Part shown: positions 52,681-62,946 of the stretch, one piece after another
Position numbering within the stretch: position 1 is the stretch's first letter
Layout: each line of letters begins with the position of its first letter
DNA from: Phyllobacterium trifolii
GTDB taxonomy: Bacteria > Pseudomonadota > Alphaproteobacteria > Rhizobiales > Rhizobiaceae
DNA length: 64,000 nt
Assembly (NCBI RefSeq): GCF_014192095.1
Contig: NZ_JACHXN010000004.1
Location: 310,001 to 374,000, forward strand
Reading direction: 5' to 3'
Notes under the pieces: generated by a model
Database searches by the model: none
The model's input: only the letters and a program-made list of their open reading frames with translations
Told to the model about the DNA's origin: nothing
Made by a program: the position numbers and the translations under genes

Positions 52681-54135
52681 TTATCGCGGCAGCACCGAGG
52701 CACCCATCAGCGCCGCGTCAATGGATTGCGCCGCCTGACGGCCCTCGCGGATCGCCCAGACCACCAGTGATTGCCCGCGACGCACGTCACCAGCCGTGTA
52801 AAGCTTGTCGATGCTGGTGCGGTAATTCTTGTCATCCGCTGCAACCGAACGGTTACCACGGCGATCGGCTCGCATGTCGAGCGAACCTGCCAGTTCCTTG
52901 ACGATTCCATCTTCGAACGGACCGGAAAAACCGATGGCGATGAATGCCAGATCGGCCTTGATGAAAAAATCTGTGCCGGCGATCGGCTTGCGCGCTTCGT
53001 CGACTTCGCAGCACTTGACGTGGGTCAACGTGCCATTTTCACCAATGAATTCAAGCGTTGCCACCTGGAATTCGCGGTCGGCGCCTTCGGCTTGGGAGGA
53101 AGATGTGCGCATCTTTGTCGCCCAATATGGCCAAACGCTGAGCTTGTCTTCCTTCTCCGGAGGCTGTGGACGGATGTCGAGCTGCGTGACCTTCACCGCA
53201 CCCTGACGGAACGCAGTGCCGACGCAGTCGGATGCCGTATCGCCACCGCCGACAACCACGACGTGCTTTCCCGAGGCAATGATCGGATCGCTCGGCCATG
53301 CCACGGATTCGATATTCTCGCGGCCAATGCGGCGGTTCTGCTGGACGAGATAGTGCATGGCGTCGTGAACGCCTTCGAACTCGCCGCCAGGGATACCCGC
53401 AGGACGCGGTGTTTCCGCTCCGCCGCAGTATAGCACCGCGTCATAGGTGTCGATAAGCTCTTGAATTGGCTTGTCTATCCCGACGTTGACCCCGCAGAAG
53501 AACGTAACGCCTTCGCCCTCCATCTGGGTGACACGGCGATCGATGAAGTGCTTCTCCATCTTGAAATCAGGGATCCCGTAGCGAAGCAAACCGCCCGGCC
53601 GGCTCTCGCGTTCATAGACATGAACCTCATGTCCGGCCCGCCCCAGTTGCTGCGCAGCGGCCAACCCTGCCGGCCCCGAACCGATGACCGCGACGGTCCT
53701 CCCGGTCTTCGAAACAGCCGGCTGCGGAATGATAAAGCCCTTTTCATAAGCCTTGTCGGCGATCGCCTGTTCTATCGTCTTGATCGAGACCGGCACATCT
53801 TCGAGGTTGAGCGTGCAGGCCTCCTCGCACGGCGCCGGACAGATTCTTCCGGTAAATTCCGGGAAATTATTGGTGGAATGCAGGTTTCTGATCGCCTCAT
53901 CCCAATTGTCGTTGTAAACGAGATCATTCCAGTCCGGAATCTGGTTGTGAATCGGGCAGCCCGTCGGCCCATGGCAAAACGGAATTCCGCAATCCATGCA
54001 GCGTGCCGCCTGCTTTTTGACCTCGCCGTCCGACATGGGAATGGTGAATTCCCTGAAGTGCCGTATGCGATCCGACGCAGGCTGATATTTGCCGACCTGC
54101 CGGTCGATCTCGAGAAAACCTGTAACCTTACCCAT
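52681..54135 (-). CDS. gltD: Glutamate synthase small (beta) subunit
   Basis: 484 residues from ATG 54135 (GGGAAC site); a longer frame up to 54210 overlaps the gltB end. N-terminal iron-sulfur cysteines CMDCGIPFCHGPTGCP and GRICPAPCEEACTLN, then two Rossmann folds for FAD and NADPH (VAVIGSGPAGLAAAQQLGRAGHEVHVYE and VVVVGGGDTASDCVGTA). It supplies electrons to GltB, converting 2-oxoglutarate plus glutamine to two glutamates. It follows gltB by 58 bases. Confidence 0.95.
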   Translation of the reverse strand: MGKVTGFLEIDRQVGKYQPASDRIRHFREFTIPMSDGEVKKQAARCMDCGIPFCHGPTGCPIHNQIPDWNDLVYNDNWDEAIRNLHSTNNFPEFTGRICPAPCEEACTLNLEDVPVSIKTIEQAIADKAYEKGFIIPQPAVSKTGRTVAVIGSGPAGLAAAQQLGRAGHEVHVYERESRPGGLLRYGIPDFKMEKHFIDRRVTQMEGEGVTFFCGVNVGIDKPIQELIDTYDAVLYCGGAETPRPAGIPGGEFEGVHDAMHYLVQQNRRIGRENIESVAWPSDPIIASGKHVVVVGGGDTASDCVGTAFRQGAVKVTQLDIRPQPPEKEDKLSVWPYWATKMRTSSSQAEGADREFQVATLEFIGENGTLTHVKCCEVDEARKPIAGTDFFIKADLAFIAIGFSGPFEDGIVKELAGSLDMRADRRGNRSVAADDKNYRTSIDKLYTAGDVRRGQSLVVWAIREGRQAAQSIDAALMGASVLPR

Positions 54136-54193
54136 AAAACTGTTCCCATGCTGAGCGTCGCCGCGGCAACGCTCCAAGCGTAAAGCATTGATA

Positions 54194-57100
54194 TTATTCG
54201 GCTGCGACACCCATCCGCATGCGCTCCATGTCTTCGAGCGCGCGGCGATATTCGACCGGCATGACTTTCACGAATTTCGGCCGGAAGGTTTCCCAATTGT
54301 CGAGAATTTCCTTGGCGCGGCCCGAACCCGTATAATGCATGTGGTTTGAGATCAGCTGCACCAGACGCTCTTCATCGTGACGGGTCATATTGCCCGAAAC
54401 GTCAACGCGTCCCTTGTGCATAAGATCGCCGCCATGGTGATGCAGCTTCTCGAGGATGTCGTCCTCTTCCGGAACCGGTTCGAGCTCGACCATCGCCATG
54501 TTGCAGCGCTGGGCGAAATCGCCTGCTTCATCAAGCACATAGGCAACACCGCCCGACATGCCTGCCGCAAAGTTGCGCCCAGTCTGGCCGATAACCACGA
54601 CGACGCCGCCGGTCATGTACTCGCAGCCATGATCGCCTGTACCTTCGACGACTGCGATAGCGCCGGAGTTGCGGACAGCGAAACGCTCGCCGGCCACGCC
54701 GCGGAAATAGGCCTCGCCCTCGATAGCGCCGTAAAGCACGGTATTGCCGACAATGATCGAGTCTTCCGGCACGATTTTCGTGTTCTCCGGCGGACGAATG
54801 ACGATGCGGCCGCCGCAAAGACCCTTGCCGACATAATCGTTGCCGTCGCCGATCAGTTCGAACGAAATGCCGCGCGCAAGGAACGCCCCGAAGGATTGCC
54901 CAGCAGTTCCGGTGAACTTGACGGAAATCGTGTCCTCTTTCAGGCCCTTATGGCGGTAACGCTTGGCGACTTCACCCGACAGCATTGCGCCAGCGGAGCG
55001 ATCGACGTTTTTGATCCCCATCTCGATCTTGACCGGAATCTTGGTTTCAAGCGCAGTCTTGGCCTGCTCGATCAGCTTGCGGTCGAGAATATCGACAATC
55101 GGATGGTTCTGCCGTTCGGTCCAGCGTGTCTTTTCCTCAGGCGCTTCCGGCTTGTGGAAGATGCGTGTGAAATCAAGACCCTTGGCTTTCCAGTGATCGA
55201 TCATCTCACGCTTTTCGAGAAGCTCGGCCTTGCCGACAATCTCTTCAAGCTTGGTGTAGCCCATCTCTGCAAGGAACTGCCGCACTTCTTCCGCCATATA
55301 GAAGAAGAAGTTGATGACATGTTCCGGCGTACCCTTGAAGCGCTTGCGCAAAACCGGATCCTGCGTCGCCACGCCGACCGGACAGGTGTTGAGATGGCAC
55401 TTGCGCATCAGGATACAGCCCGTTGCGATCAGAGGAGCCGTAGAGAAGCCGAACTCGTCGGCGCCAAGCAGCGCACCGATGATGACGTCGCGGCCAGTCC
55501 GCAAACCACCGTCCACCTGAAGGGCAATACGCGAGCGAAGACCATTGAGCACCAGCGTTTGCTGTGTTTCAGCCAGCCCCATTTCCCATGGACTGCCCGC
55601 ATGCTTGAGCGACGTCAGCGGCGACGCGCCCGTTCCGCCGTCATAACCGGAAATCGTGATGTGATCGGCACGCGCCTTGGCAACACCGGCCGCGACAGTT
55701 CCGACGCCGACTTCCGAGACGAGCTTGACCGAGACATCCGCCTCCGGATTGACGTTTTTCAGATCGTAGATGAGCTGCGCCAGATCCTCGATGGAATAGA
55801 TGTCATGATGTGGCGGCGGCGAAATCAGACCGACGCCAGGGGTGGAATGCCGGGTCTTGGCGACAGTCGCATCGACCTTGTGACCAGGCAGCTGACCGCC
55901 TTCGCCGGGCTTGGCACCCTGCGCGACCTTGATCTGCATCATGTCGGAATTGACGAGATATTCCGTCGTCACACCAAAACGGCCGGATGCTACCTGCTTG
56001 ATCGCTGAGCGCTCGGGATTTGGCTTGCCATCGGGGAGCGGATAGAAGCGATCCGGCTCCTCGCCGCCCTCGCCGGTGTTCGACTTGCCGCCGATCCGGT
56101 TCATGGCAATGGCCAGCGTCGTATGCGCCTCGCGGCTGATTGAACCGAAGGACATGGCCCCTGTCGAGAACCGCTTGACGATGTCTTTGGCAGGCTCGAC
56201 CTGATCGATCGGGATGGGCTTGCGGCCGCTATCCGACGCCATTTTGATCTTGAACAGGCCGCGGATCGTCTGTGCCTGCGCCGACTGGCTGTTCACCATG
56301 TCGGAATATTCCTTGAACGTCGCCGGCGATTCAGTCCGCACGGCGTGCTGCAGCTTTGCGACTGCGTCGGGCGACCAGAGATGCGCCTCCCCGCGGATGC
56401 GATAGGCATATTCGCCGCCGACCTCAAGCGTACTCATCAGCACGGGATCATTGCCGAACGCGTCGCGGTGCCGGCGAACAGTTTCCTCCGCGACCTCTTC
56501 CAGGCCCACACCTTCGATCATGGTTGCGGTCCCGAAGAAATACCGGTCAACAAATTCGGATTTGAGGCCCACCGCATCGAAGATCTGCGCACCGCAATAG
56601 GACTGGTATGTGGAAATGCCCATCTTGGACATAACCTTCAAAATGCCTTTGCCAATCGACTTGATGTAACGCGAGACGATTTCGCGCGAGTCGACTTCCG
56701 GCGGAAACTCGCCGCGCTTGTGCATGTCTAGCAACGTGTCGAATGCCAGATAGGGATTGATCGCTTCCGCACCATAGCCGGCAAGGCAGCAAAAATGATG
56801 CACTTCGCGCGGCTCACCGGATTCGACGACAAGGCCTACCGATGTGCGCAAGCCTTTGCGGATCAAATGGTGATGGACTGCGGCGACAGCCAGCAACGCG
56901 GGGATCGGGATGCGATCCGGTCCCACCTGACGATCCGACAGGATAATGATGTTATAACCGCCATGCACTGCTGCTTCGGCGCGGTCGCAAAGCCGCTCGA
57001 CCGCACCGGCCATGCCGGCCATGCCCTCTTCGACGTTATAGGCGGTGTCCAGTGTCTTTGTGTCGAAGCGATCTTCCGTGTGTCCAATCGAACGAATCTT

Positions 57101-58912
57101 TTCCAGATCGCCATTGGTCAGGATCGGCTGGCGCACCTCAAGCCGCTTGCGGCGCGATGTGCCCACCAGATCGAAGATGTTCGGACGCGGGCCGATGAAG
57201 GACACAAGGCTCATCACCAGTTCTTCACGGATCGGGTCGATCGGCGGGTTGGTGACCTGCGCAAAGTTCTGCTTGAAGTAGGTGTAAAGCATCTTCGACT
57301 TGTCAGACATCGCCGAGATCGGTGTGTCCGTACCCATCGAACCAATGGCTTCCTGGCCCGTAGTCGCCATGGGCGCCATCAGGATACGCGTGTCTTCCTG
57401 AGTGTAGCCGAAAGCCTGCTGACGATCGAGAAGACTGACATCCTTGCGCAGCGCGCGTGGTTCCACCGGGCTCAATTCTTCCAGAATGAGCTGCGTGTTC
57501 TTCAGCCACTGCTTGTAAGGATGGCGGTTGGCGATCTCCGACTTGATCGTGTCATCTGAAACGATCTCGCCCTTTTCCATGTCGATCAGCAGCATGCGGC
57601 CTGGCTGCAGCCGCCACTTCTTGACGATCTTTTCTTCCGGGACGGGCAGAACCCCGGCTTCCGATGCCATGATCACAAAATCATCATCGGTGACGAGATA
57701 GCGCGCCGGGCGCAGTCCGTTGCGGTCGAGAGTTGCGCCAATCTGGCGGCCGTCAGTGAAGGCAACCGCTGCCGGACCATCCCATGGCTCCATGAGCGCC
57801 GCGTGATATTCGTAGAACGCCTTGCGGTCATCGGCCATAAGCTTGTTGCCGGACCATGCTTCCGGGATCAGCATCATCATCGAATGGGCAAGCGAGTACC
57901 CGCCCTGGAACAGGAACTCCAATGCGTTATCGAAGCATGCCGTATCCGACTGGCCTTCATAAGAGATGGGCCAGAGCTTGGAAATATCGTTGCCGAAGTA
58001 CTCGCTGTCGACCGAAGCCTGCCGCGCCGCCATCCAGTTGACGTTGCCGCGCAGCGTGTTGATTTCGCCGTTATGCGCCACCATGCGATAAGGGTGCGCG
58101 AGCTTCCATGACGGAAACGTGTTCGTGGAAAACCGCTGATGCACCAGCGCCACCGCGCTTTCGAAACGCGGATCCTTCAGGTCTTTGTAATAGGCGCCGA
58201 CCTGATAAGCGAGGAACATGCCCTTGTAGACGATCGTGCGCGCCGACATGGAAACGACGTAGAAATCGCTCTCCCTGCCGCCATTCTCCTGATAGATGCG
58301 GTTCGAAATCACCTTGCGCAGAACATAGAGGCGACCCTCGAAATCCTCGTTGGTTTCAATGTTGGGGTTACGGCCGATAAAGACCTGCCGGTGGAATGGC
58401 TCTGTCGCAGCAATGTGGGGTGCTTTGGACAAGGACGAGTTGTCGACGGGAACATCGCGGAATCCGATAAGCGACTGTCCTTCGGACGCGATAACTTCGG
58501 TGATCACCGCCTCGATATGCGCACGCTCTTCAGGGTCCTGCGGCATGAATAGATAGCCGACGGCATAGTGGTTGACAGGAGGAAGCTCGACGCCTTTTTC
58601 GGCCCAGTCGGCACGGAAGAAGGCATCCGGGATCTGCACGAGCAGCCCGGCACCATCGCCCATCAAAGGATCCGCGCCCACAGCACCGCGATGAGTGAGG
58701 TTTTCGAGCATGAACAGCCCGTCCTCGATGACCTTGTGCGACTTCACGCCCTTCATATGCGCGATGAAGCCGACGCCACAGGCGTCATGTTCGTTGCGCG
58801 GGTCGTAAAGGCCTTGTCGGACCGGAAAACCTGACGATTTATTGGTTTTGACCGCACGATTCTGTACGGCCTGAGCGAGTTCAGTCGTTACAGATGGCGT
58901 CAAATCCGACAT
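54194..58912 (-). CDS. gltB: Glutamate synthase large (alpha) subunit
   Basis: 1572 residues from ATG 58912 (GGAGG site). A 44-residue propeptide precedes the class II amidotransferase nucleophile Cys45 ([13 protein letters not shown]). The FMN-binding synthase domain follows with [15 protein letters not shown] and [21 protein letters not shown], the 3Fe-4S motif [15 protein letters not shown], and a C-terminal beta-helix domain ([17 protein letters not shown]). Together with GltD it assimilates ammonia in concert with glutamine synthetase. A long regulatory region lies upstream. Confidence 0.96.
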   Translation of the reverse strand: MSDLTPSVTTELAQAVQNRAVKTNKSSGFPVRQGLYDPRNEHDACGVGFIAHMKGVKSHKVIEDGLFMLENLTHRGAVGADPLMGDGAGLLVQIPDAFFRADWAEKGVELPPVNHYAVGYLFMPQDPEERAHIEAVITEVIASEGQSLIGFRDVPVDNSSLSKAPHIAATEPFHRQVFIGRNPNIETNEDFEGRLYVLRKVISNRIYQENGGRESDFYVVSMSARTIVYKGMFLAYQVGAYYKDLKDPRFESAVALVHQRFSTNTFPSWKLAHPYRMVAHNGEINTLRGNVNWMAARQASVDSEYFGNDISKLWPISYEGQSDTACFDNALEFLFQGGYSLAHSMMMLIPEAWSGNKLMADDRKAFYEYHAALMEPWDGPAAVAFTDGRQIGATLDRNGLRPARYLVTDDDFVIMASEAGVLPVPEEKIVKKWRLQPGRMLLIDMEKGEIVSDDTIKSEIANRHPYKQWLKNTQLILEELSPVEPRALRKDVSLLDRQQAFGYTQEDTRILMAPMATTGQEAIGSMGTDTPISAMSDKSKMLYTYFKQNFAQVTNPPIDPIREELVMSLVSFIGPRPNIFDLVGTSRRKRLEVRQPILTNGDLEKIRSIGHTEDRFDTKTLDTAYNVEEGMAGMAGAVERLCDRAEAAVHGGYNIIILSDRQVGPDRIPIPALLAVAAVHHHLIRKGLRTSVGLVVESGEPREVHHFCCLAGYGAEAINPYLAFDTLLDMHKRGEFPPEVDSREIVSRYIKSIGKGILKVMSKMGISTYQSYCGAQIFDAVGLKSEFVDRYFFGTATMIEGVGLEEVAEETVRRHRDAFGNDPVLMSTLEVGGEYAYRIRGEAHLWSPDAVAKLQHAVRTESPATFKEYSDMVNSQSAQAQTIRGLFKIKMASDSGRKPIPIDQVEPAKDIVKRFSTGAMSFGSISREAHTTLAIAMNRIGGKSNTGEGGEEPDRFYPLPDGKPNPERSAIKQVASGRFGVTTEYLVNSDMMQIKVAQGAKPGEGGQLPGHKVDATVAKTRHSTPGVGLISPPPHHDIYSIEDLAQLIYDLKNVNPEADVSVKLVSEVGVGTVAAGVAKARADHITISGYDGGTGASPLTSLKHAGSPWEMGLAETQQTLVLNGLRSRIALQVDGGLRTGRDVIIGALLGADEFGFSTAPLIATGCILMRKCHLNTCPVGVATQDPVLRKRFKGTPEHVINFFFYMAEEVRQFLAEMGYTKLEEIVGKAELLEKREMIDHWKAKGLDFTRIFHKPEAPEEKTRWTERQNHPIVDILDRKLIEQAKTALETKIPVKIEMGIKNVDRSAGAMLSGEVAKRYRHKGLKEDTISVKFTGTAGQSFGAFLARGISFELIGDGNDYVGKGLCGGRIVIRPPENTKIVPEDSIIVGNTVLYGAIEGEAYFRGVAGERFAVRNSGAIAVVEGTGDHGCEYMTGGVVVVIGQTGRNFAAGMSGGVAYVLDEAGDFAQRCNMAMVELEPVPEEDDILEKLHHHGGDLMHKGRVDVSGNMTRHDEERLVQLISNHMHYTGSGRAKEILDNWETFRPKFVKVMPVEYRRALEDMERMRMGVAAE

Positions 58913-59442
58913 CGTCAATTCCTCCGTTTGGCGCCCTCGGTGGGCGGTAATATCTCCTGCTGCGCCACGCGTCTCTTAGACGCGTAAAGGACGCAACAGC
59001 ATTTTAATTTTGCGGATAATCCTTTTCAAAAACCGTTTCGGTTTTTGGGATTATCCGCAGGAGACGGAATACCATAATTCCAGTCCCGCTTCATGCGGCA
59101 TATCTTCCGGTGCGGGTTGCGGTCACCATTATAAGGACGGAAGCGCCTGCTCACCATCCTTGCTCTCAGTTCGCACAAATAGGACAGCAATGCTGTCTTA
59201 TTATCGTATGCCAGAATTATTCCAAACAAACAAGATGGAAAAGCAAAAAATATCACCATCCGACGAAATATCATTGCTCAAAACGCTTCAAAAGTATGCC
59301 GTTAGTTTCAAAACATGCGGTTTCCCCTAAAAGTTTAAGGATAAACAGCCACTTCCACATGGATAGCACCCGCTGCTCCCTTTTCACCAGCAGATGAAAG
59401 GCGTATGCGTGTCCGCGTCAGTGGAAAATCGTAAGGTCGACT
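58913..59442. promoter_or_regulatory. gltB/threonine aldolase divergent region with a long hairpin and a palindrome
   Basis: 530 bases without a convincing gene. At 59012-59058 a hairpin is formed by GCGGATAATCC/GGATTATCCGC outside and CAAAAACCG/CGGTTTTTG inside, with only a 4-base bulge. At 59183-59197 there is the palindrome GACAGCA-A-TGCTGTC. The remainder is AT-rich. The palindrome may be an operator for gltB, and the hairpin, in the gltB 5' leader, could be an attenuator or a mobile palindrome. A 106-residue frame at 59010 has no ribosome site and is rejected. Confidence 0.45.
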
Positions 59443-60492
59443 ATGCATTTTGTTTCCGATAATTGGGCCGGAGCCCACCCGAAGATTGCCGAGAGTTTGA
59501 GCAAACATACGGTTGGCTTTGCCGCCGCCTATGGCACAAGTGCTCTCGACAAAGCGGTCGCACAGACGTTCAATGAGATATTCGAGCGAGAGGTTGCGGT
59601 TTTTTTCGTTGCCACCGGCACGGCCGCAAATTCACTAGCGCAGGCCGCCATTGCGAGACCGGGCGGCGTTACATTCGCCCATCGGGAGGCTCATCTCATC
59701 GAAGATGAGGGCGGCGCACCAAGTTTCCTCACCGGCGGCGCGCGTTTTCAGGCGATCGACGGCGCCGTCGGCCTCATGCATATCGACAACTTGAAAGCAG
59801 CGATAAAAGGCTTTGCGCCCGGCAACGTGCATGCCGGCCAGCCAATGGGCGTCTCGATCACCCAATCCAGTGAAATCGGTACACTTTATGAATTGAGCGA
59901 AATTGCAGCCATTTCAACTCTTTGCCGCGAGAATGGCTTGCCGCTGCACATGGACGGCGCGCGCTTTGCCAATGCGCTTGTGTCACTAGGCTGCTCGCCT
60001 GCAGACATGACTTGGCGTCAGGGCGTTGAAATACTTTCCTTCGGAGGCACCAAAAATGGCTGCTGGTGCGCCGAGGCACTTGTATTTATGAACCCGACCC
60101 ATGCGAGAGAGATGCCGTTCATCCGCAAGCGGTCCGCACAGCTTTTCTCCAAGTCCCGTTTCATAGCCGCACAGTTCGAGGCGTATTTCGCTGATGGGTT
60201 ATGGCTGGAGCTTGCCGCCCATGCCAATGCAATGGCAGCGCGCCTCGCCGATCATATTAAAGCGTCGAAGAAGTTGCGGCTCGCCTGGCAACCTCGCGCA
60301 AACGAGGTCTTCGCAATCATGGCAAAGGACATGTCGACGAAGCTGCATGAAGCCGGCGCTGTCTTCTACGACTGGAAGGCCCCGCACTCTGAAAGAAATC
60401 TGGTCGGGGAAAACGAAACGCTTGTGCGGCTCGTCACCAGCTTTGCGACGACCCCGCAAGAAATCGACCGGTTTGGCGACCTGATCGCATAA
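59443..60492 (+). CDS. ltaE: Low-specificity L-threonine aldolase
   Basis: 349 residues, fold type I PLP enzyme of the threonine aldolase family. Asp171 in LPLHMDGARFANAL and the Schiff-base Lys204 in LSFGGTKNGCWCAEA are visible, with HIDNLKAAIKG earlier and ERNLVGENETLVRLVTSFAT near the C-terminus. It cleaves threonine or allo-threonine to glycine and acetaldehyde. ATG 59443 follows GTAAGGTCGACT. It is monocistronic and convergent with the hsp20 gene, with a terminator between. Confidence 0.92.
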   Translation: MHFVSDNWAGAHPKIAESLSKHTVGFAAAYGTSALDKAVAQTFNEIFEREVAVFFVATGTAANSLAQAAIARPGGVTFAHREAHLIEDEGGAPSFLTGGARFQAIDGAVGLMHIDNLKAAIKGFAPGNVHAGQPMGVSITQSSEIGTLYELSEIAAISTLCRENGLPLHMDGARFANALVSLGCSPADMTWRQGVEILSFGGTKNGCWCAEALVFMNPTHAREMPFIRKRSAQLFSKSRFIAAQFEAYFADGLWLELAAHANAMAARLADHIKASKKLRLAWQPRANEVFAIMAKDMSTKLHEAGAVFYDWKAPHSERNLVGENETLVRLVTSFATTPQEIDRFGDLIA

Positions 60493-60494
60493 AA

Positions 60495-60518
60495 AAGCGG
60501 CGCAAAACTGCGCCGCTT
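60495..60518. terminator. Bidirectional terminator between threonine aldolase and hsp20
   Basis: A perfect 10 bp stem AAGCGGCGCA/TGCGCCGCTT with loop AAAC. The minus strand is followed by a T-run (TTTTTTATGC) and the plus strand by CTTCTC, so it suits the hsp20 end best. Confidence 0.88.
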
Positions 60519-60542
60519 CTTCTCACTCGTTACACCAACCGC

Positions 60543-61013
60543 TTAGTGCGTGGCTTTCGCCTCGATCTGCTTGGCTTCCTTGTCGGACAAGGAAGTGACA
60601 GCGATCTTGCGCGGCTTCATCTCTTCCGGAATTTCGCGCTTGAGTTCAATGTGCAAAAGGCCGTTTTTCAGGCTCGCACCACTGACTTCGACGAAATCGG
60701 CAAGATGGAAGCGGCGCTCGAAAGCGCGCGAGGCGATACCGCGGTAAAGCGTTTCGGCCTTTTCATCAGACTTCTCTACAGCCTTCTCGCCCGTCACCTT
60801 GAGCTGGTTGCGATGTGCCTCGATCTGGATCTCGTCCTCCGAGAACCCGGCAACAGCGATGGTGATGAGATAGGTGTTATCGCCAGTCCGCTCAATATTA
60901 TAAGGCGGATAGGTCTGGGCACCTTCTGGCTGGGCCAGACTGTCGAGAATGGTGAAAAGCCGGTCAAAACCGACGGTTGAACGGTAGAGTGGGGAAAAAT
61001 CAACGTGACGCAT
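60543..61013 (-). CDS. Hsp20/alpha-crystallin family small heat-shock protein
   Basis: 156 residues from ATG 61013 (GAAGGAGGG site); an in-frame extension upstream to 61118 would translate the leader. The start MRHVDFSPLYRSTVGFDRLF and YPPYNIERTGDNTYLITIAVAGFSEDEIQIEAHRNQLKVTGEK are typical of the rhizobial class A IbpA-like proteins. The crystallin domain ends with LKNGLLHIELKREIPEEMKPRKIAV, containing the IxI-type C-terminal motif. It acts as an ATP-independent holdase chaperone. The leader looks like a thermosensor. Confidence 0.93.
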   Translation of the reverse strand: MRHVDFSPLYRSTVGFDRLFTILDSLAQPEGAQTYPPYNIERTGDNTYLITIAVAGFSEDEIQIEAHRNQLKVTGEKAVEKSDEKAETLYRGIASRAFERRFHLADFVEVSGASLKNGLLHIELKREIPEEMKPRKIAVTSLSDKEAKQIEAKATH

Positions 61014-61100
61014 GTTTAAGCCCTCCTTCAGAGCGACAATGTTTGCGTGTTTTGGCTCTCGGTAGAACTCCCTTTGTGGCAAGTTCCGTCGAACCAGCGA
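61014..61100 (-). promoter_or_regulatory. Candidate ROSE-type RNA thermometer in the hsp20 leader
   Basis: The ribosome site AGGAGGG (61021-61027 on the complement) is preceded by TCGCTCTG, giving the ROSE hallmark U(U/C)GCU facing the Shine-Dalgarno (TCGCT-CTGA-AGGAGG). ROSE elements are known upstream of small heat-shock genes in rhizobia, where the hairpin melts above about 40 degrees and exposes the ribosome site. The 5' limit is approximate; the upstream helices were not folded. Confidence 0.65.
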
Positions 61101-61122
61101 CCCCGATATGGCGGTCACGGAA

Positions 61123-61154
61123 ATTATCTGGTTAGCCCAGGAGCGGATTTCAAG
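61123..61154 (-). promoter_or_regulatory. Candidate heat-shock promoter of hsp20
   Basis: CTTGAAA at 61154-61148 and CCAGATAAT at 61131-61123 on the minus strand resemble RpoH-dependent promoters, with the -10 about 110-115 bases before the start codon, leaving room for the ROSE-type leader. Confidence 0.4.
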
Positions 61155-61276
61155 AGGTTACAAAGTGTGGCTGTGGATGAACGCAAAATGAACATCATCT
61201 TCGGAATACGTTCACGTGGATGTGACTATAAATGCACCAAGGTTGGAAACGAACCGATACTACAAAGGATACGATA

Positions 61277-61714
61277 ATGAAGAAAACCGTCCTCGCACTT
61301 ACCGCTGCAGCACTTCTCGTTACCGGGTTTGCTGCTTCGGCAATGGCCGACAGCCGCTATTACCGCGCTGACGCGGCCGCCGAATATCTTGACGACAGCG
61401 GTGGCGCCGATGGCTATTTCGTTCAGGAACGCCGCTACTATGATGGCGAGAGCCGCCGCTATTATCGCGATGATCGTCGCGAACGGTTTGGTCCCCGCGA
61501 CGTCGCGCGCATGCTTGAGCGCCGTGGTTTTCGCGTCCGTGACGTGAACTTCGAGCGTGGACGCTATTTCGTACGCGCTGCACGTCGTGGCGATCCGGTC
61601 CTTGTCGTCGTTTCGCGCGATGGAGATATTCTGGAAACCCGCCGGATGGGCGGTGATCGTTATCGCGATCGTCGCGAAAGCGGTTTCAGCATCGAGATAA
61701 ACCCGGCTTACTGA
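61277..61714 (+). CDS. Exported basic, Tyr/Arg-rich protein, function unknown
   Basis: 145 residues from ATG 61277 (AAAGGATACGATA). A signal peptide (KKTVLALTAAALLVTGFAASAMA, residues 2-24) is followed by a tyrosine-rich stretch (ADSRYYRADAAAEYL; QERRYYDGESRRYYRDDRRERF) and a PepSY-like segment (VARMLERRGFRVRDVNFERGRYFVRAARRGDPVLVVVSRDGDIL). The mature protein is strongly charged. I do not recognise a defined family; a periplasmic or surface role is likely from the signal. Confidence 0.7.
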   Translation: MKKTVLALTAAALLVTGFAASAMADSRYYRADAAAEYLDDSGGADGYFVQERRYYDGESRRYYRDDRRERFGPRDVARMLERRGFRVRDVNFERGRYFVRAARRGDPVLVVVSRDGDILETRRMGGDRYRDRRESGFSIEINPAY

Positions 61715-61767
61715 GTATAAAAGCCGAATTCGTTCCGGGTGTAACGTCCCTTCCATCCGGAATGAAC

Positions 61768-61808
61768 TGACCGGAAGCTCTCAGGCGAGTTTCCGGTCAT
61801 TCTTTTTC
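61768..61808 (+). terminator. Rho-independent terminator after the exported protein gene
   Basis: A 9 bp stem TGACCGGAA/TTCCGGTCA with a 14-base loop, followed by TTCTTTTTC. Confidence 0.85.
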
Positions 61809-61812
61809 TAGT

Positions 61813-61914
61813 GCAATCCCAGGAAAAGTGGGAACCGGTTTTCCGTCCGGGATTGCGTAAAACAAAGAAGTTAGAGCAATTCCGCGATTCGAAGAAAAAC
61901 GGAAATGCTCTAAC
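61813..61914. repeat. Two rhizobial-type intergenic hairpin repeats
   Basis: First unit 61813-61856: GCAATCCC/GGGATTGC ends with inner AAAAGTGGGAACCGGTTTTCC. Second unit 61870-61914: GTTAGAGCA/TGCTCTAAC ends around ATTCCG...CGGAAA. Both kinds of short palindrome recur between genes in Rhizobium-related genomes; the second shares the AGAGC/GCTCT end motif with the element at 3738. No function is established. Confidence 0.75.
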
Positions 61915-61920
61915 TGCGGT

Positions 61921-61949
61921 TTGACCTTTGCAGCGCCACATTTTATCAC
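61921..61949 (+). promoter_or_regulatory. Candidate promoter for the alpha/beta hydrolase gene
   Basis: TTGACC at 61921-61926 and TATCAC at 61944-61949 with a 17-base spacer, about 40 bases before the start codon. Confidence 0.4.
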
Positions 61950-61988
61950 AGGCAGAGACTATTGGCGGCGAGGAATTGACCAGACCAA

Positions 61989-62942
61989 ATGATCAGACCG
62001 CTTGTCGAAACTTCATCCAATCCTATCCCGTCCGGTACACGCGTTGATTCGCTCAATCTTCGCGACGGCAAGGAACTCCGCTATACCATCACCCCGGCCA
62101 GTGCCCAGCCTGCGCAGGGCACAGTCATCATCCTGCACGGCCGTAATGAGTGCATCGAGAAATATTTCGAGACGGTCCGCGACGTCGCTAACCGTGGCTT
62201 TACAGTTGCGACATTCGACTGGCGCGGCCAGGGTGCATCCAGCCGGCTCCTGCGAAATGCCGCAAAAGGCTATGTAAAAAGCTTTGACGACTACGCGGTC
62301 GATTTCGAGCAACTGTTCGAACATGTCCTCCTGCCCGATTGCCGCGGGCCATTCTACATCCTGGCTCATTCCACCGGAGCGCTTGCGGCCCTGCTAGCCG
62401 CCCCAGCCCTTTCGAATCGCATCCGCCGGATGGTCCTGATCGCGCCGCTATTGGATATCAATGGCAGCCGCGCCAGAAAGACGATTGCGCGGGTTGGCGC
62501 GAACACACTTCGTTATGCAGGACTTGGCCGGGCCTACATGCTGGGGGGGCCGCACCAGATAAGGCCATTTGACTTCAATGAAGTAACGTCCGATGCGGCG
62601 CGTTACCTGCGCAATTGCGAGATTCTCGAAAAAGCGCCAGAACTCGCTATCGGTGGGCCCACGGCAAGCTGGATCGTCGCAGCCGCCAAAGCGATCAAAA
62701 AGATCAGTCGGCCGGAATTCATCGAAACGATCCGGATCCCCATGCTGATGGTTGCAGCGGGAGCCGACAGCGTCGTCTCCACTCCGGCGATCGAGCGTTA
62801 TGCCTTGCAACTGCGCAATTCCACATTGCTGACAATAGATGGCGCCAAGCATGAAATCCTTCAGGAGAAGGATTTCTATCGCGAGCAATTCTTTGCCGCG
62901 TTCGACGCCTTCATTCCTGGCACCGGCAGCGAGACGGAATAG
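61989..62942 (+). CDS. Alpha/beta hydrolase, monoacylglycerol/lysophospholipase-like (S33 type)
   Basis: 317 residues. The oxyanion-hole motif ILHGRNECIEKY (residues 48-59) and DWRGQGASSR follow the lysophospholipase L2/monoacylglycerol lipase style. The nucleophile elbow is AHSTG with Ser128 in ILAHSTGALAALLAA. The acid is probably Asp in AAGADSVVSTPAIERY and the histidine in GAKHEILQEKDFYR near residue 290. It hydrolyses lipid or other acyl esters. No signal peptide is visible. It is convergent with the hisN gene. Confidence 0.88.
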   Translation: MIRPLVETSSNPIPSGTRVDSLNLRDGKELRYTITPASAQPAQGTVIILHGRNECIEKYFETVRDVANRGFTVATFDWRGQGASSRLLRNAAKGYVKSFDDYAVDFEQLFEHVLLPDCRGPFYILAHSTGALAALLAAPALSNRIRRMVLIAPLLDINGSRARKTIARVGANTLRYAGLGRAYMLGGPHQIRPFDFNEVTSDAARYLRNCEILEKAPELAIGGPTASWIVAAAKAIKKISRPEFIETIRIPMLMVAAGADSVVSTPAIERYALQLRNSTLLTIDGAKHEILQEKDFYREQFFAAFDAFIPGTGSETE

Positions 62943-62946
62943 AACA

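Noticed and set aside
54377-56008. 543-residue plus-strand frame opposite gltB
   Set aside because: Shadow of the well-conserved gltB coding strand; no domain and no ribosome site.
59010-59330. 106-residue frame in the gltB upstream region
   Set aside because: It starts at a TTG inside a hairpin with no ribosome site, and the region is AT-rich and non-coding in appearance.
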